This document shows positions 49,966 through 62,603 of a stretch of 64,000 nt of DNA, in pieces. The DNA is from Prosapia bicincta (Eukaryota; Arthropoda; Insecta; Hemiptera; Cercopidae): positions 165,747,214-165,811,213 of the forward strand of contig JBAIZL010000002.1 of NCBI GenBank assembly GCA_036971475.1. Reading direction: 5' to 3'. The notes below the pieces were generated by a model that was not told the origin of the DNA, did not search any database, and worked only from the letters and a program-made list of their open reading frames with translations. Within the stretch, counting starts at the first letter, position 1; every line of letters starts with the position of its first letter. The position numbers and the translations under genes were made by a program.

Positions 49966-50868
49966 AAAACTCAATAACTTTTTCTCAATGTGTGACTACC
50001 AGAGCATTTGACAATTTTGTAATGGTTGAATCTATATATAGGCCTAAGCATTACTTTAGCTTTTTTATTGTAATAAATAACCAATATATTTATAAAAGCA
50101 ATTATTATGTCATTTCATATTTTTTTACTGATGTAAAAAAGATTAACATTTATAATATAGTTTTATTTTACCTTGTAAATATGAAAAAATAATATTATTA
50201 CTAAATTTTAAAGCTGAATAGTGTAATTAACAAAACTATGGCAATAAAAGTTTGATAATTTTGTATAAGTTTTTCTTTCGATGTCCTACAATTGTAGAAC
50301 GCGCTACCACTGACCGAATGCACGAAGAATAAAGTGTTAATTGTGACGAAGGTAATGTTTTCCCTCGATCGAGTTAAGGAGAAGAGCATACAACTGAGTT
50401 GCCTCTGGTACTGAAAGGCAGGTTGAATAATCTCTGTAGAGAGCTTCAGCATAACATACTTACTCCCAAAGTAGAACATAATCGAGAGACATGCATAATG
50501 GGAAATAAATCGCTTCGAATCAGACCACGCTCCCCACTTGCCTTATTATTGTTAGAGCCGACGTTATGATTGTGTTCGTCATATCTATTACCCATACAAG
50601 ATATATCACCCAGCAGCTGACAAGAGCTGATTTCCTGCTACAGAACTGACACTGGGATTGTTCTCCACTTTAGAATGTTCTCGTTAGTTCATTTGGAGGC
50701 TGAATATAAATACGAACGTTACTCTCAGTAATGGAATACAACCCTTATGTGGAAGTGCAAAGATTTCCCTTAGTAAATAAGACGTTTGTTAAAACGAAAT
50801 AGCTGTAAGTGATTAATTTCTAATAGAGGATAACATTATTGATAACATGTAGGATAATATCTCAAATC

Positions 50869-52948
50869 AAATAAAATTATAACTACAAAATATGATTACT
50901 GAAATCCAATGCCTAGGCCTACTGCCCGGAATGCAGGCAGTTCATTCTTGTAGTGGTCCTATAGTGACAACATAAATAATCTAAAATATATTGATTTACA
51001 AGTAGTTATTCCTATGTTTGCAAATAGAAAAAAAATATTTAGAAATTACAAATAATAAAATATAAAATAATAATATATAAGCTTACAGGATTTTTTTTTA
51101 ATGTGATGAAACTAGATAATGTTTTAAGGTTAGAGCTAAACAGATAATCCTAAATGAGTGCAAGAAACTAAATAAATAAATATTTCAAATAGTAGCCTTT
51201 CAAGATCAACTTGATCACTCCATAATAGTGGACCTTGGCAGTATCTTGTAAAACAATCAGAAAGTATGACGAAATTCATCTTTGTAAGTAGAAACATCTG
51301 TGATTATTGAAATAGTATTCTATTAATATTATAAATAGTCTTACGACTATGAAAAGGTATATTTGCTGCCTATACAAAATTTTATAAACTTTATTTGAAT
51401 CAAGGAAATATTTATCTATGGTTAAATTTAATGGAAATGTTTATTTTAATGTATATAATTATGAACACATTTAGGAAACTTTAAATATTTCGTTGCTATT
51501 ACTCCAACTGATTGAGAGGTGTGATCGTAGGTGCGGAAGTTGTCTATAATTAGTTTTATCTAAGATATGATTCATTCTACGAACCATAAAGTTTACACCA
51601 ATGTGACGTTCAGTGCTGATTTCCTGGAAACAATCAGAATACCCGACTTAATGACTTCTAGGCAAAATATTCCTGGATTGCAGAGAATTTCACACCATAA
51701 GTCTTTTACTTTCTTTTAAAAATATTTAAGAGCATTCTCCGATCCTTTGTGGCAGCAGTAGCTACAAATATGTCGATTGTGTAGATAGAAAATACAAAAC
51801 TTTCATTTCCGTGGGAGTAAAAACTTCAAGCCGGTTAAGAACACAACGTAATAAAAGCAACTTTTAAAGTTCTGAAAATGGATATCTTGCCTCAGAAAGG
51901 TGTTTATTATTATTAACCCCTATATCACTTATATCTCGCAAAAATGACGACGCAAGCTTTAAAAAATTACTGTATCTGACAAATGAGCTATTCGCTCGCA
52001 TCCATCATCTCAGTATATTCGTACCCACAAAACATTATTTTTATAAAACTTTTTTAAACATTTTTGTTTCAGTATTCCAATAAAACGTAATCAACGTAGT
52101 TATTTATTTTTCTTTTCAATAGTAGGATTATATATTTTTTTTCCCAACCGCTAGAGTAGTATAGGATGTTACCATGTTTAACGCAATAAATAATAAATAG
52201 AAATTGGAGTGATCAAATTTACGATACATGGCTAATCATCTGAATTAATTTAGACATAGGTAATCTAGGGTTAAATAATAATCGAATTCACATAAGATAA
52301 TCGGTTTATTTAAAAATTCGAAATTTAATAAAGTAGTTATATGAAGTACCCACTAGATCTTTGAGAAGATTAATTTTTACCAGATGCTCAAATACTGTGA
52401 TCAAATGTCATGCTGTACATCTGAATATATTACAAATATTTCATTCGATAATTTTAATTGGTTTCAGCCAAGTTGTACTTGTTCTTCTACCCGACAACGT
52501 GATTCCTATATAACTTCCGTACTTAAAGTTTGGAATGTCTTTATTCTTTAAACAAGATAATAACTTTGCTGGGTTGTTTTCTTTTTATTGATCAAAACTT
52601 CATTACATCAACAAGATTAGTCAAGTCCTCCACATTGCTTCAATTGAAGGATATGTTTAAAATTAATTAATTCCATAACAAACAAAGTAATTATTTTATT
52701 TAAGAATTTCCTCCATGAAATTATTAACTAAAATCCCATTAATCTATGTTTGGAGAATCGACTCAAACCCCAAATTAAATATTAGGAGGTATTATATTAG
52801 TAAAATATTATTCATTTTAGGAGTTAAATGTTAGTTTTTATTGGAACTAAAAAGCTACCAAAATTATTAGACTATAATTTTTAAAGTTTATGTTACACAT
52901 TCACTATATATATGTAGTTATGCAACACTGTTTTCTTGTATACACTTA
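50869..52948. other. Non-coding, nothing recognised
   Basis: A+T-rich stretch after the transposon nest with no ORF or repeat I can name. Confidence 0.5.
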
Positions 52949-53400
<452 letters not shown>

Positions 53401-53414
53401 AACATAAATAATAT

Positions 53415-53585
53415 TACTTTTGTGGCTATTGCCGTATATTTTTCAGTTCCCAAAATGTTGTCACATATTACCTTTACATAGTCTATAAAACTGTTATTTG
53501 TAATAAAACACATTTACTTAATTGCATATAAAGAATAAATATAACAGCAATTGTAATAAATGGAATTTTCGAAATTTGCAACTTA
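53415..53585 (+). repeat. Third copy of the 41590-41755 sequence
   Basis: About 165 bases matching 41590-41755 and 49410-49565 in the same orientation (anchors ATTGCCGTA, TACTTAATTGCAT and AATATAACAGCAATTGTAA). Neither the neighbouring transposase core nor the C-terminal fragment is present here. The piece may therefore be an independent small repeat that lies inside the piggyBac units, or a solo fragment of them. Confidence 0.75.
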
Positions 53586-56500
53586 TATTTTTAAAATGTT
53601 ACAGTCTATTTAGATTGAAAAATAATTCAGACTATAATTCTTTTTATTTAAGTAGACAATTTCGATTGTTTTATTTGTTGATTTTAGAATAAATTTTTCA
53701 TTTATGTATTTAGGTGCGTCCTGAGTCTTTTATCATATATTGGTGGTAATATCGAGCTGATATTTCATATTCGTTTCAATTATACATTTAGTGAGGCATA
53801 GTTGATGTAGTTTTACATTTTATTAACTGGTGCTCTAGCTTCCATTGTTTACTAAATATGTTTGTATTCAATTCCGTGATAGGTCCGAATTATTAGATGA
53901 CTACCTTTCTCTCTAGCAATGTTTACATATACAATGTTTACATATTTTCGTTTTGTATAGCGTTAGTTTCTTCATATTAAATAGTTGCTCTACTCCTTGA
54001 ACTTGGAAAACAATATTCGACGTAGGCGGATCTAAGTGGTATGTAGCTAAATATTTATTAGTGGTCATAAATAGTCATTAAAAACTAAAATCGTCATAAC
54101 TTTCAAGAATAGCGTAATAATGTTTACTTGTTTACATGTGAGGGATATATAAATCAAAGAAGGTTTAGATAAATAAATACTTAATTACTTAATAACATAA
54201 TTGTTTGAAGAAAAAATTGTTTTATATTATTTAATTACATGATTTTAATGCAATTTAGTATTTCTATTTATCCGTTCTATAACACAATTAAATCATTCAT
54301 TAAGACTAGTTAATGAAATCAAATTTGGGAAATTCTAGGGTTTGTTTTATTTAAGTGTCTAACTCCTTTAACGCCAAAAACTCACTTGAGACTAAAACAA
54401 AAAGTTCTTAAATTAGTTAATAACGTTGGAATAAACTCCGAAGAACTGCTGCATTGAGAGGAATGCAACACTACGGAAGTAATTAATTATGTACTTGGTT
54501 TCAAGTGATTCAGGTAAGTAGCTTTTCATGGCGGAGGACTTTAGTAATTACTTCAAAATACAAGTCTCTAATAAACAATGTGAATAATTAATTGTTTCAA
54601 GGAGTCAATGCTTTCTATACTTAATTGCACTTCACTCATATTTTCCTTTATTGAAATTATTATAAATATAATATTATTCCCCTTATATTCTTTATTAATT
54701 TATTCATTTGCTAGAATGTTATTGCCTATTTGTTCAATTATTTCGTTATTATAATTATTGAGATAAATTATATTCTGAATGTTATAACTGTAAAAATATC
54801 ATTTACCTATTTTTGCAGTACTTATTGAAAACAATGTGATTTTCTAAAACTCAAAGCCTAATTAATTCATACTGAAATTTGTATCGGAAAAATTTAAATA
54901 AATTGAAAAAAAATATCGGGTAACATTGAGACACACAGTTGTCAAAAAATGGTAGGCTTTTCGTTAGGTTTCTACTCTGATACATAGTAAGGAACAATTT
55001 TCATTGTTTGTGTGATCCTTCTATGGATCACAAGGATAAGGACACTTCATAAATATATTTCCCGACTAGTTAAGGAAGATTTGCTTCAGAGCATACTTTT
55101 ACCTATGCAACGTAAATAATTTTAGATAATAATTCTTAAAGAATTAGGATGTTGAAAATTGCAGTTATTTATTATGTTAAATAAATTGAGTTTTACTGCA
55201 CAAAATTATACAATAAAAGGAAAATACACCTGAAACGTTTACACTATTTTATGTAAGCCTTTACATTCTTTTAACATATCGTGAATTTATAAAAACTTTA
55301 GCTTATTTATAAATTAATGGCATGGCACAGGATATCCACAAGAGATTGCTTTTACATAAATTAAAGTACATTTAAATTTAGTTTTATTGAACATTTAAAA
55401 ACAATTGATAATGCATCATACAAATTAATTATTACTTTTCGCTTTAAAAAAAAATAAAAAAAAGTATTATTTTGCCGTGACCAGTACAGGTTTGAAAGTT
55501 AAATTTGGATTTCACATCACTATGTTAAAATTAGAATTTATCTGAAACTGCAATTTGTAAGGTAGAATATGGCTCCTAAATCAGATGTCGACATTCAGGT
55601 TTTTGGTTTTGAGTTGATTGACAACCTCGCCCTGTGTTGATTATTATGTATCCACATTTCTTGGAATAAAATAACATAATAAGTGATACCTTCATATAAT
55701 TAAAACTGTAAAAATCAAAAAATCCTATTTCCTCGCCCCATCTTGCGACGTCTGTACACCCCTACGACCGCAACCAAAGAAATAATTACTAAAGCCACCA
55801 CACGAGTTTTTAACTCCTGCGCAACGTTACAGCGCATCTTTCAATATCGGGTTTTATGGATATCTTATCTCAGCCAGTACGATTTGCTTTAAAATTTACA
55901 ATTTTTTAAATTTTATATTTTAAAAGTAATATCTCGTTTATTTCTGAAGCTGCTGTAATATGTAACATTATCTAAAATATGTTACACCAAAACAAAAAAT
56001 ACGAGTATATTATTTTTGAAATGATGAATAGCCTTTTAAGATTTTACTGTCTCGTGAATTATTTATTTTAATTATTTGCTATATAATATTTTTTCAAATG
56101 ACTATTATAAAAACGTTTCAAGGAAAAATAATAAAATTCTGTAGCTCACAAATAATGATTATTCAAAAACTCCTACAATCAATTAAATTTGTAGCTTAAA
56201 AGGGATTGAAATTACTACGCAATACCATTAGGAGAGAAACAATTCCAACTATTATGATATAGGTTAGCGATTTTAAATATTGCTGATGAAAACAAGGATA
56301 TATTTAGTAATAGGCATACATAATAGTTGAGCTTTCCGTTACTTTTTATACGAAAATAGAAAAATTAACATTCAATTGCAAAATTACTACTTACCTATGG
56401 TCCACATAAACAAACACATTTACTTCATTTACTATTGATGTTATTATCTAGTTTCGTAAACTTTTCCAAAAATTTTATTACAAAAATTATTTTTTGAATA

Positions 56501-58172
56501 TATCAATATTTATTTATTTTCATTTATTAAATTATTTAGTTTAAACAATTCCATACAATTAATAGACATTTGTGGAAAAAATGAGAATTGCTTAGAATTT
56601 TATAGACGTTTTAATAAGTATAACATAGTTGCTATTATAAGCTATTTAAAAAACGTTATTCTGTAAATGTCATTTAATTGCTTGTAAGTACACTCAAATT
56701 CTACAAAATATTTGTTGCCTTAAATCATCCATTTCTCCCTCCATTTCTAATAATACGATCAAAATGTAATTTTCTGCCAAATTATGCCTACCAATTTTAC
56801 AATTAAATTTTACCAAAAAAAGGTTTTCATTATATCGATAAATTCCTAACTTGGATTTTATAGTTCTAACGATTTCATTACTAATCTTAATCATTGTTAT
56901 TAATTTTGTGTTTTTCAAGCGGTATTCACTATTTTTAACATAGTTTATTATTTTTTAACAACACCAATTTATTTTTTTAGGTATTGTTTTTTCCACAAAT
57001 CTATTTCAACATAATGAGATAAAAATTTCATTAATAAATGTTTATGAATTTACTATATAAACATTTATTGGTCTGAGAATGAATACATGTCGAAAAAAAA
57101 TTATTTTTTATCAAAATAGACAGTGTTCAATTTATTTCTCTAGTCTTAAATATATTGAAGTTATCACACTTTTATAGGCATTCTTTTATGACTGATTTAT
57201 AAATAAAAGATATTACATATAATTATTCTTTTAAAAACATTCTAAACTAAAAAACTGAAAATTAAAAAATACTATATAATTAATTCTAAAGTTTTCAAAA
57301 AAATATTTAAAAAGATTTCAAATGTAACCACAAACCATTGTCTAATTCAAAGGTTTCATCGTAGACATTATTTAGGTATTAAAATTACAAGTATATTATT
57401 ATTTTAAGTAGTATAAATTTAAGTAAACATAAACTAAATAAAAAAGTTCCTAAACTAATTATTATTATTTTAACATTTTAAAGTGATTTCAATTATGTTA
57501 AATAAAGAATGTACGAATATTATTAATAGTTTTTATTTGTATTTATTGTGGTTTTAAAGTAACCAGGAGTCTTGGACTGAGTCTTTATGCTGGTGGCGGG
57601 AGAAGCTTTGTGCGCAAGCGCTAACAGAAAGCCAAGTAATGAGGCGCAAGCTGTACCGGATATACTGGATGTACCGGATATTATTGCATCAAGTACCACA
57701 TGTCGACCTACTCTATTCAGATAAAAAAAAAACGGAGTCCAGCAGTTACAATTGTTAGAAAAGGGGATAAAGAGAATTGTGAAGGATTAAGGTTAAGGCA
57801 TAATGAACACCTGTTACACTTAGTAAGGGCAGTAATATCACAGTATATCCACGATCAGATAGAGTAACACTGTTTAAATCTAAGGAAGTACGCCCCTTTT
57901 AGAATGAGTATATAAGTGTTTTAAAAGAGTAGGTTTGATTATCTAGCGTAAAATATCTGGAGTAAAATACTCTTTAAATTCAGCTGTAGGTCAATTATAT
58001 AGGTCAAATAATTAGCTATACACACAATTAGGTTGACCTAATTATATATAGGGAATATTTATTAGGTAGTTAAAGAAATCTGATTAAATTAAAACAAAGT
58101 GTTTTAAATATCTATATTGAATTAATTAATAATAATCACGTATACAGGTTTTTAGACTCTTACCTGTTTAAA

Positions 58173-58177
<5 letters not shown>
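53586..58177. other. A+T-rich non-coding DNA
   Basis: No gene recognised. G+C-richer patches at about 55735-55850 and 57560-57720 give no family I can name. A perfect hairpin TGTGATCC/GGATCACA lies at 55011-55032. Confidence 0.5.

Positions 58178-58258
<81 letters not shown>
58178..58258. repeat. (TA)n-(TG)n microsatellite
   Basis: TA tract 58178-58214 continuing into TG to about 58258. Confidence 0.95.
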
Positions 58259-58261
<3 letters not shown>

Positions 58262-59222
58262 GACATTGATATATATTAGAGGTTATACAGATCTAAAAGA
58301 CACACTGTTACTACTACATAACCAAATGTTACCAGTCTTCGAGGTATTTCCATCCCCTGCAAGCGATATGGAAATGATGATGCAACTAGGATTTGGGAAT
58401 ATCTTCAACAAAGAAACTGCCGTTAGTAAGATAAATTAATCACTCTTTTTTCAAAGGATTGTTCATTTTAAATACAATAGTTAACAACATACTTACACAA
58501 ATGAATCACCTAATGAAATATTTATGTCACGAATACTCTTTTGTTAAGTTGAGATCATTTATAACATATAAGTGCCACGTAATTGAAGAAAATTATTTCC
58601 TGCACTAGTTTGTAGAGTTCAAGTGTGGGGACCAATTATATTTTTAAATACAGCCTCTGACTAATTTTCAAGTCTATAGACTACAGTATAGGAAAACTAT
58701 CCTTTTTATCGTATGATAATTAGTATTGAATGTCACAATAATTAGTAGTGTTGTTAAAATATATAGTTGCTATTTAATATTTATGTCAGTTAATGATTTC
58801 TTTGATAATAATTAGGTCATATTTTTACTTTTTGGTACGTTTATAGCATTACGACCTAAAAGGGGTTGGTATAACATCACTTGCTGTTTTTGATCTCTGC
58901 ATCTTGAGGTGATTTCATTTTTGGCATTAACTTTACAAAAAACCAATACTTTTGATTTTTTCTGCAGATTCTTTCGCGCTAGGTCAGAGTACTGTTTACC
59001 GTGAGTATTGAACAATGACCTGTATTAGGGCAGAAACGCATCTGATGGAAAATATCTGTTTAGTGGTGGGTTATTGCTAAAAAAAAACAAACTTTTATAC
59101 AATTACTGTTTGATTATTATTATTACCGTTTAATTATTGTTTGACAGCTCTAGGACAAACAATCTCGCCGAGAAAGCTGTTGACAATGTGTTGATTGTTT
59201 GAAATAATTGCACAGGAAAACA

Positions 59223-59272
<50 letters not shown>

Positions 59273-60282
59273 AACGTATTTTAGTTTTCTATTTCAAGTT
59301 CTAAAAATTATGTATCTAGTAATACACTTTCATTTAAATTTGCCCACTTGATTGTAGTAAAGTACATCGCAGGAGGAAATTCGATATATGAGAGATTTGT
59401 AGAGTTTGCTCTTTGTCAACTAGGGAATTACATGAAATGTAGATTGCGTCAATATATTAGGTACATTAGGCATCGACTTGACAACTACCTCTATCCTTTA
59501 TCAACAGTTAATGGCGGTTTAATTAGTAAAGGATAATTAATAGTCTTTTATTGCATTACGTTTGACTACTACTGGGTATATAATTACCTTTAAAATTCTG
59601 TCACAAATTGCCTAGATATGCACAATACAATTTCTTTTATTATGTGTCATTTCACCGCAAATACCATGCTGTACGCTCTTCTTGTTGAGGACATTGCATT
59701 TTTTATTTGCAGATTAGAGGCAGTGAAATATGTGAGGTATTATTTTTCCAACCCACGGACGTATTTCATTGTTTTCTTTAACAGGTAACAATATCTGCCT
59801 GCTTGATCGTAATATATGTGTGTTGACTAACGTAACGAAATCGTTGAGAGAAAAATATTTTTATCGGTTTAAATTTTAAATAGATTAAAAATCTTCACCA
59901 CAAATAGAAAATTGTATTTAAAACCTATGAACGTTTCAATTGAAAAGCAAATACCTTTAGAGGAAAATAATACAAAAACAATAGACGAGTTATTTTACAA
60001 TAATCTCCTCTCATATGAATGCTTTGTAATTTAAATGTACGTAGGGTTTTAATAGAAGGTTTTATCATTAGTTGAGACGTTTTATTTGTTTTTTATTTTA
60101 AAAAATCTTCAAGCGATAGTTGATTTAAATGTACACAAATGTTTAATTAACAAATGAACAAAAACAACCCCAGAAAAACGTATGCAAACTTAAATTTAAG
60201 GCTAAAATCTATCATACCTGAGAGTTTTGAAAATCTATAAAATAACTAACTATATTTTTTTTTAAATATAGGTACCTAAATC
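58259..60282. other. Non-coding; (TA)n at 59226-59270
   Basis: Only motif-free short frames (for example 58812-59015 minus and 59348-59536 plus). Confidence 0.5.
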
Positions 60283-60526
60283 TGTATGGAATAGTGTCAT
60301 TTCTTTTCTATATTCTCATAAATTGATAGACTACATATCTTTGTGAAACGAAATATTTAAAAGTGTCTGTCTTTACCAATAGTAGGCTAAACAATAAAGA
60401 AAACTCTTATATTCCTCTTCAGATGTATTTTAAATAGATTATAATATACCTACATTCCGATGTGTATTGCAAGAACAGTACAGGAACCGAATAAACTATT
60501 CACATTTATACAACTATTCTTTGAGC
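60283..60526 (+). repeat. Inverted duplication, left copy
   Basis: About 244 bases whose reverse complement occurs at 62358-62603 with roughly a dozen differences. No ORF. Its right end is followed by a small hairpin (60547-60566 with 60582-60601). Confidence 0.93.
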
Positions 60527-61662
60527 TTAGCTTGTGAGGTTATGTTAAAAGACATACACAAGACTCACTAATTAATTTGCCAGTCTTGTGTTATGTCTTT
60601 TATTTATTTTACTCACATTTTAATAAACAGGTTTCATTTTTGTTATTGTTATATACTTAGCCCATTGATGGTTAACTATTAAAAGTCGCCACTTGTGTGT
60701 AAGTAAAAGGAAGTCATTAACGCCAATGTACCGGATAAACTCGACTTTGTCCACAGTCAGACACGGGCGGTATATATTTACAACGGAAATTGAATAAATT
60801 TGTTACAATGTGAAATATCACCTGTCTCGGGCTTAAACACGTCCTTTATATGCAACAACGCTATAATATTTCTAAGGACTGTATTTAAATAAACGCAAAT
60901 TTGTCAGATTATTTCTTTTGTTTGATGATGAAATAATCTTTTCTGTATGAAAATGCTACTAAAGTAGAGTGAGAATAATGTGAGTTAATTGTTATAAAGA
61001 TTTTAAATATATGTAGAAGATTCCAAAGCACCTAACTAAAGATATATATATAAAACAGAAAAAAGAAACCGTTATTTGTTGAAGAATAAGTTACTCTAGA
61101 TTACTTCCCAGAGAAATATTATCCACAGGTACCAATAAACAATGTAATTCCACTGCTACTATTTAATCTTAAAACATATAACTTTCTAGTAGTAAATTTA
61201 TTGCTCAAATTACTACAATAATTTATATTTATTTAGGTGTGAAGGAAATGCATTTAGCTATGTGTGTCTAAAATCATGAACAAACTGTACCTTAGTTTAT
61301 ACAAAAACTTATTTCACACAAGCAATTACAAAGTAGGTATCTCGAAATTTTCCAATTGGCTTTTACGTTATTTATTTCTAACAGCATTTGATTTCAGCAA
61401 TACAATTCTTAAACTTTTTCCTTTGTTATTTATTTCAATCATTTCAAGAAATATCCTCAGTTAATTTTCTTGAATTTTTAAATTAATATTGTTATAACTT
61501 ATTAAATTTAGATTGTTATTTTATTAAACATTTTGACCAATAAATTGTTATTATTAATATAAACATTGAAAGATAAATTTCGAATTCATAAATGTTTATT
61601 TTATTTACAATTATATTTAGAAACGCACACACACATACACAAATTTGTGTTAAATTTACACA
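60527..61662. other. Non-coding spacer
   Basis: Contains the hairpin AAAAGACATACACAAGACT / AGTCTTGTGTTATGTCTTTT at 60547-60601 and no gene. Confidence 0.5.

Positions 61663-61696
<34 letters not shown>
61663..61696. repeat. (TA)n tract
   Basis: TA repeats abutting the left end of the palindrome at 61697. Confidence 0.92.
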
Positions 61697-61700
<4 letters not shown>

Positions 61701-61903
61701 GAATTAAAAATATTTCAAAAACAAGAATACTTTTAATGAATATATTTATTCAACGTTTTTCGCCGATAAAATAGTACCAGCCTCTTCAGGAAAATAATAA
61801 GAATTATTTTCTTGAAGATGCTGGTACTATTTTATCGGAGAAAAGCTTTGAATAAATATATTCATTAAAAGTATTCTTGTTTTTGAAATATTTTTAATTT
61901 ATT
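61697..61903. repeat. Near-perfect palindrome, arms ~102 bp, (TA)n-flanked
   Basis: Arms 61697-61798 and 61803-61903 with a 4-base loop (AAGA). Each arm contains a hammerhead-like core read outward from the loop (CTGAAGA / TTGAAGA, then GAAA). TA tracts flank it on the left directly and on the right from about 61939. It resembles an inverted pair of Penelope-like element ends. Confidence 0.93.
61745..61797 (-). ncRNA. Hammerhead-like ribozyme motif in palindrome arm
   Basis: On the minus strand: TATTTTC, CTGAAGA (fits CUGANGA), one extra base, a stem II GCTGGTA/TATCGGC (7 pairs with two G-U, loop CTATTT), GAAA, then an ACGTT segment and GAATAAA, which can partly re-pair with TATTTTC as stem I. 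The GAAA-ACGT arrangement is that of Penelope-type hammerheads with minimal stem III. Weak points are the extra base before stem II, two additional A residues after GAAA and an imperfect stem I. The right arm copy (61811-61850, plus) has TTGAAGA and is worse. Confidence 0.35.
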
Positions 61904-61933
61904 AACTATATTACAAGAAAACACATCACCATA

Positions 61934-61938
<5 letters not shown>

Positions 61939-61988
<50 letters not shown>

Positions 61989-62000
61989 ATATATATATAT
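61939..62000. repeat. (TA)n tract
   Basis: Interrupted TA repeat between two palindromes. Confidence 0.93.
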
Positions 62001-62033
62001 TCTTAATACGTATCCCTTCCCAGATGTTAAAGT

Positions 62034-62274
62034 ATGATGAATAGTTATTATCTGGAGTATATCCGTTTATTCTGCAGTACATAAAATCGAAGTTACGACG
62101 TTTCTCCTGAATCTCAATTAGCATTGACGAGGTGAACCCAACAACAGTTGAAGAGCGAGTCAACTTTTGTTGGGTTTACCTCATCAATGCTAGATGAGAT
62201 TCTAGCGAAACGTAGTAACTACGATTTCATGTATTGTAGAATGAACGAATGTACTACAGAAAATAACTATTCAT

Positions 62275-62277
<3 letters not shown>
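62034..62277. repeat. Palindrome, arms ~117 bp, (TA)n-flanked
   Basis: Arms 62034-62150 and 62160-62277, loop AAGAGCGAG. Because the arms mirror each other, both strands give similar frames (GFTSSMLDEILAKRSNYDFM and its variant); this symmetry is expected of a palindrome and does not show a gene. The right arm contains GCGAAACGT followed by a perfect CGTAG-TAA-CTACG hairpin, but no CUGANGA core. Confidence 0.9.

Positions 62278-62343
<66 letters not shown>
62278..62343. repeat. (TA)n tract
   Basis: About 33 TA units between the palindrome and the inverted duplication. Confidence 0.95.
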
Positions 62344-62346
<3 letters not shown>

Positions 62347-62357
62347 AAGATCTAGTT

Positions 62358-62603
62358 GTCTCAGAGAATAGTTGTCTAAATGTGAATAGTTTATTCGGTT
62401 CATGTACTGTTCTTGTAATACACATCGGAATTTAGGTATATTATAATCTATTTAAAATACATCTGAAGAGAAATATAAGAGTTTTCTTTATTGTTTAGCC
62501 TACTATTGGTAAAGACAGACACTTTTAAATATTTCGTTTCACAAAGATATGTAGTCCATCAATTTATGAGAATATAGAAAGGGAATTACACTATTTCATA
62601 CTG
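62358..62603 (-). repeat. Inverted duplication, right copy
   Basis: Reverse complement of 60283-60526, about 95 percent identical by eye. The two copies enclose 1.8 kb that includes both (TA)n-flanked palindromes. Confidence 0.93.

Larger units (their letters stand above)
48178..50868. repeat. Tandem 2.7-kb unit, copy 2 (no LINE)
   Basis: The full-length second copy of the piggyBac-bearing unit, directly abutting copy 1. At 50031-50050 it preserves the pre-insertion site (CTATATATAGGCCTAAGC) that in copy 1 is split by the LINE. Confidence 0.88.

Noticed and set aside
55011..55032. Perfect 8-bp hairpin TGTGATCC/GGATCACA
   Set aside because: Isolated; no surrounding structure.
57735..57865. 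Open stretch with RHNEHLLHLVRAVIS-like translation
   Set aside because: Short, starts in a poly-A run, and I could not tie it to a family.
62151..62277. Full hammerhead motif in the 62-kb palindrome
   Set aside because: GAAA and adjacent hairpins are present, but the position of CUGANGA reads CTCATCA, so the core is absent.
61906..62435. Two similar proteins on opposite strands (SSML..I..KR..FDFMYCR)
   Set aside because: Similarity follows from the palindrome itself; no evidence of a gene.
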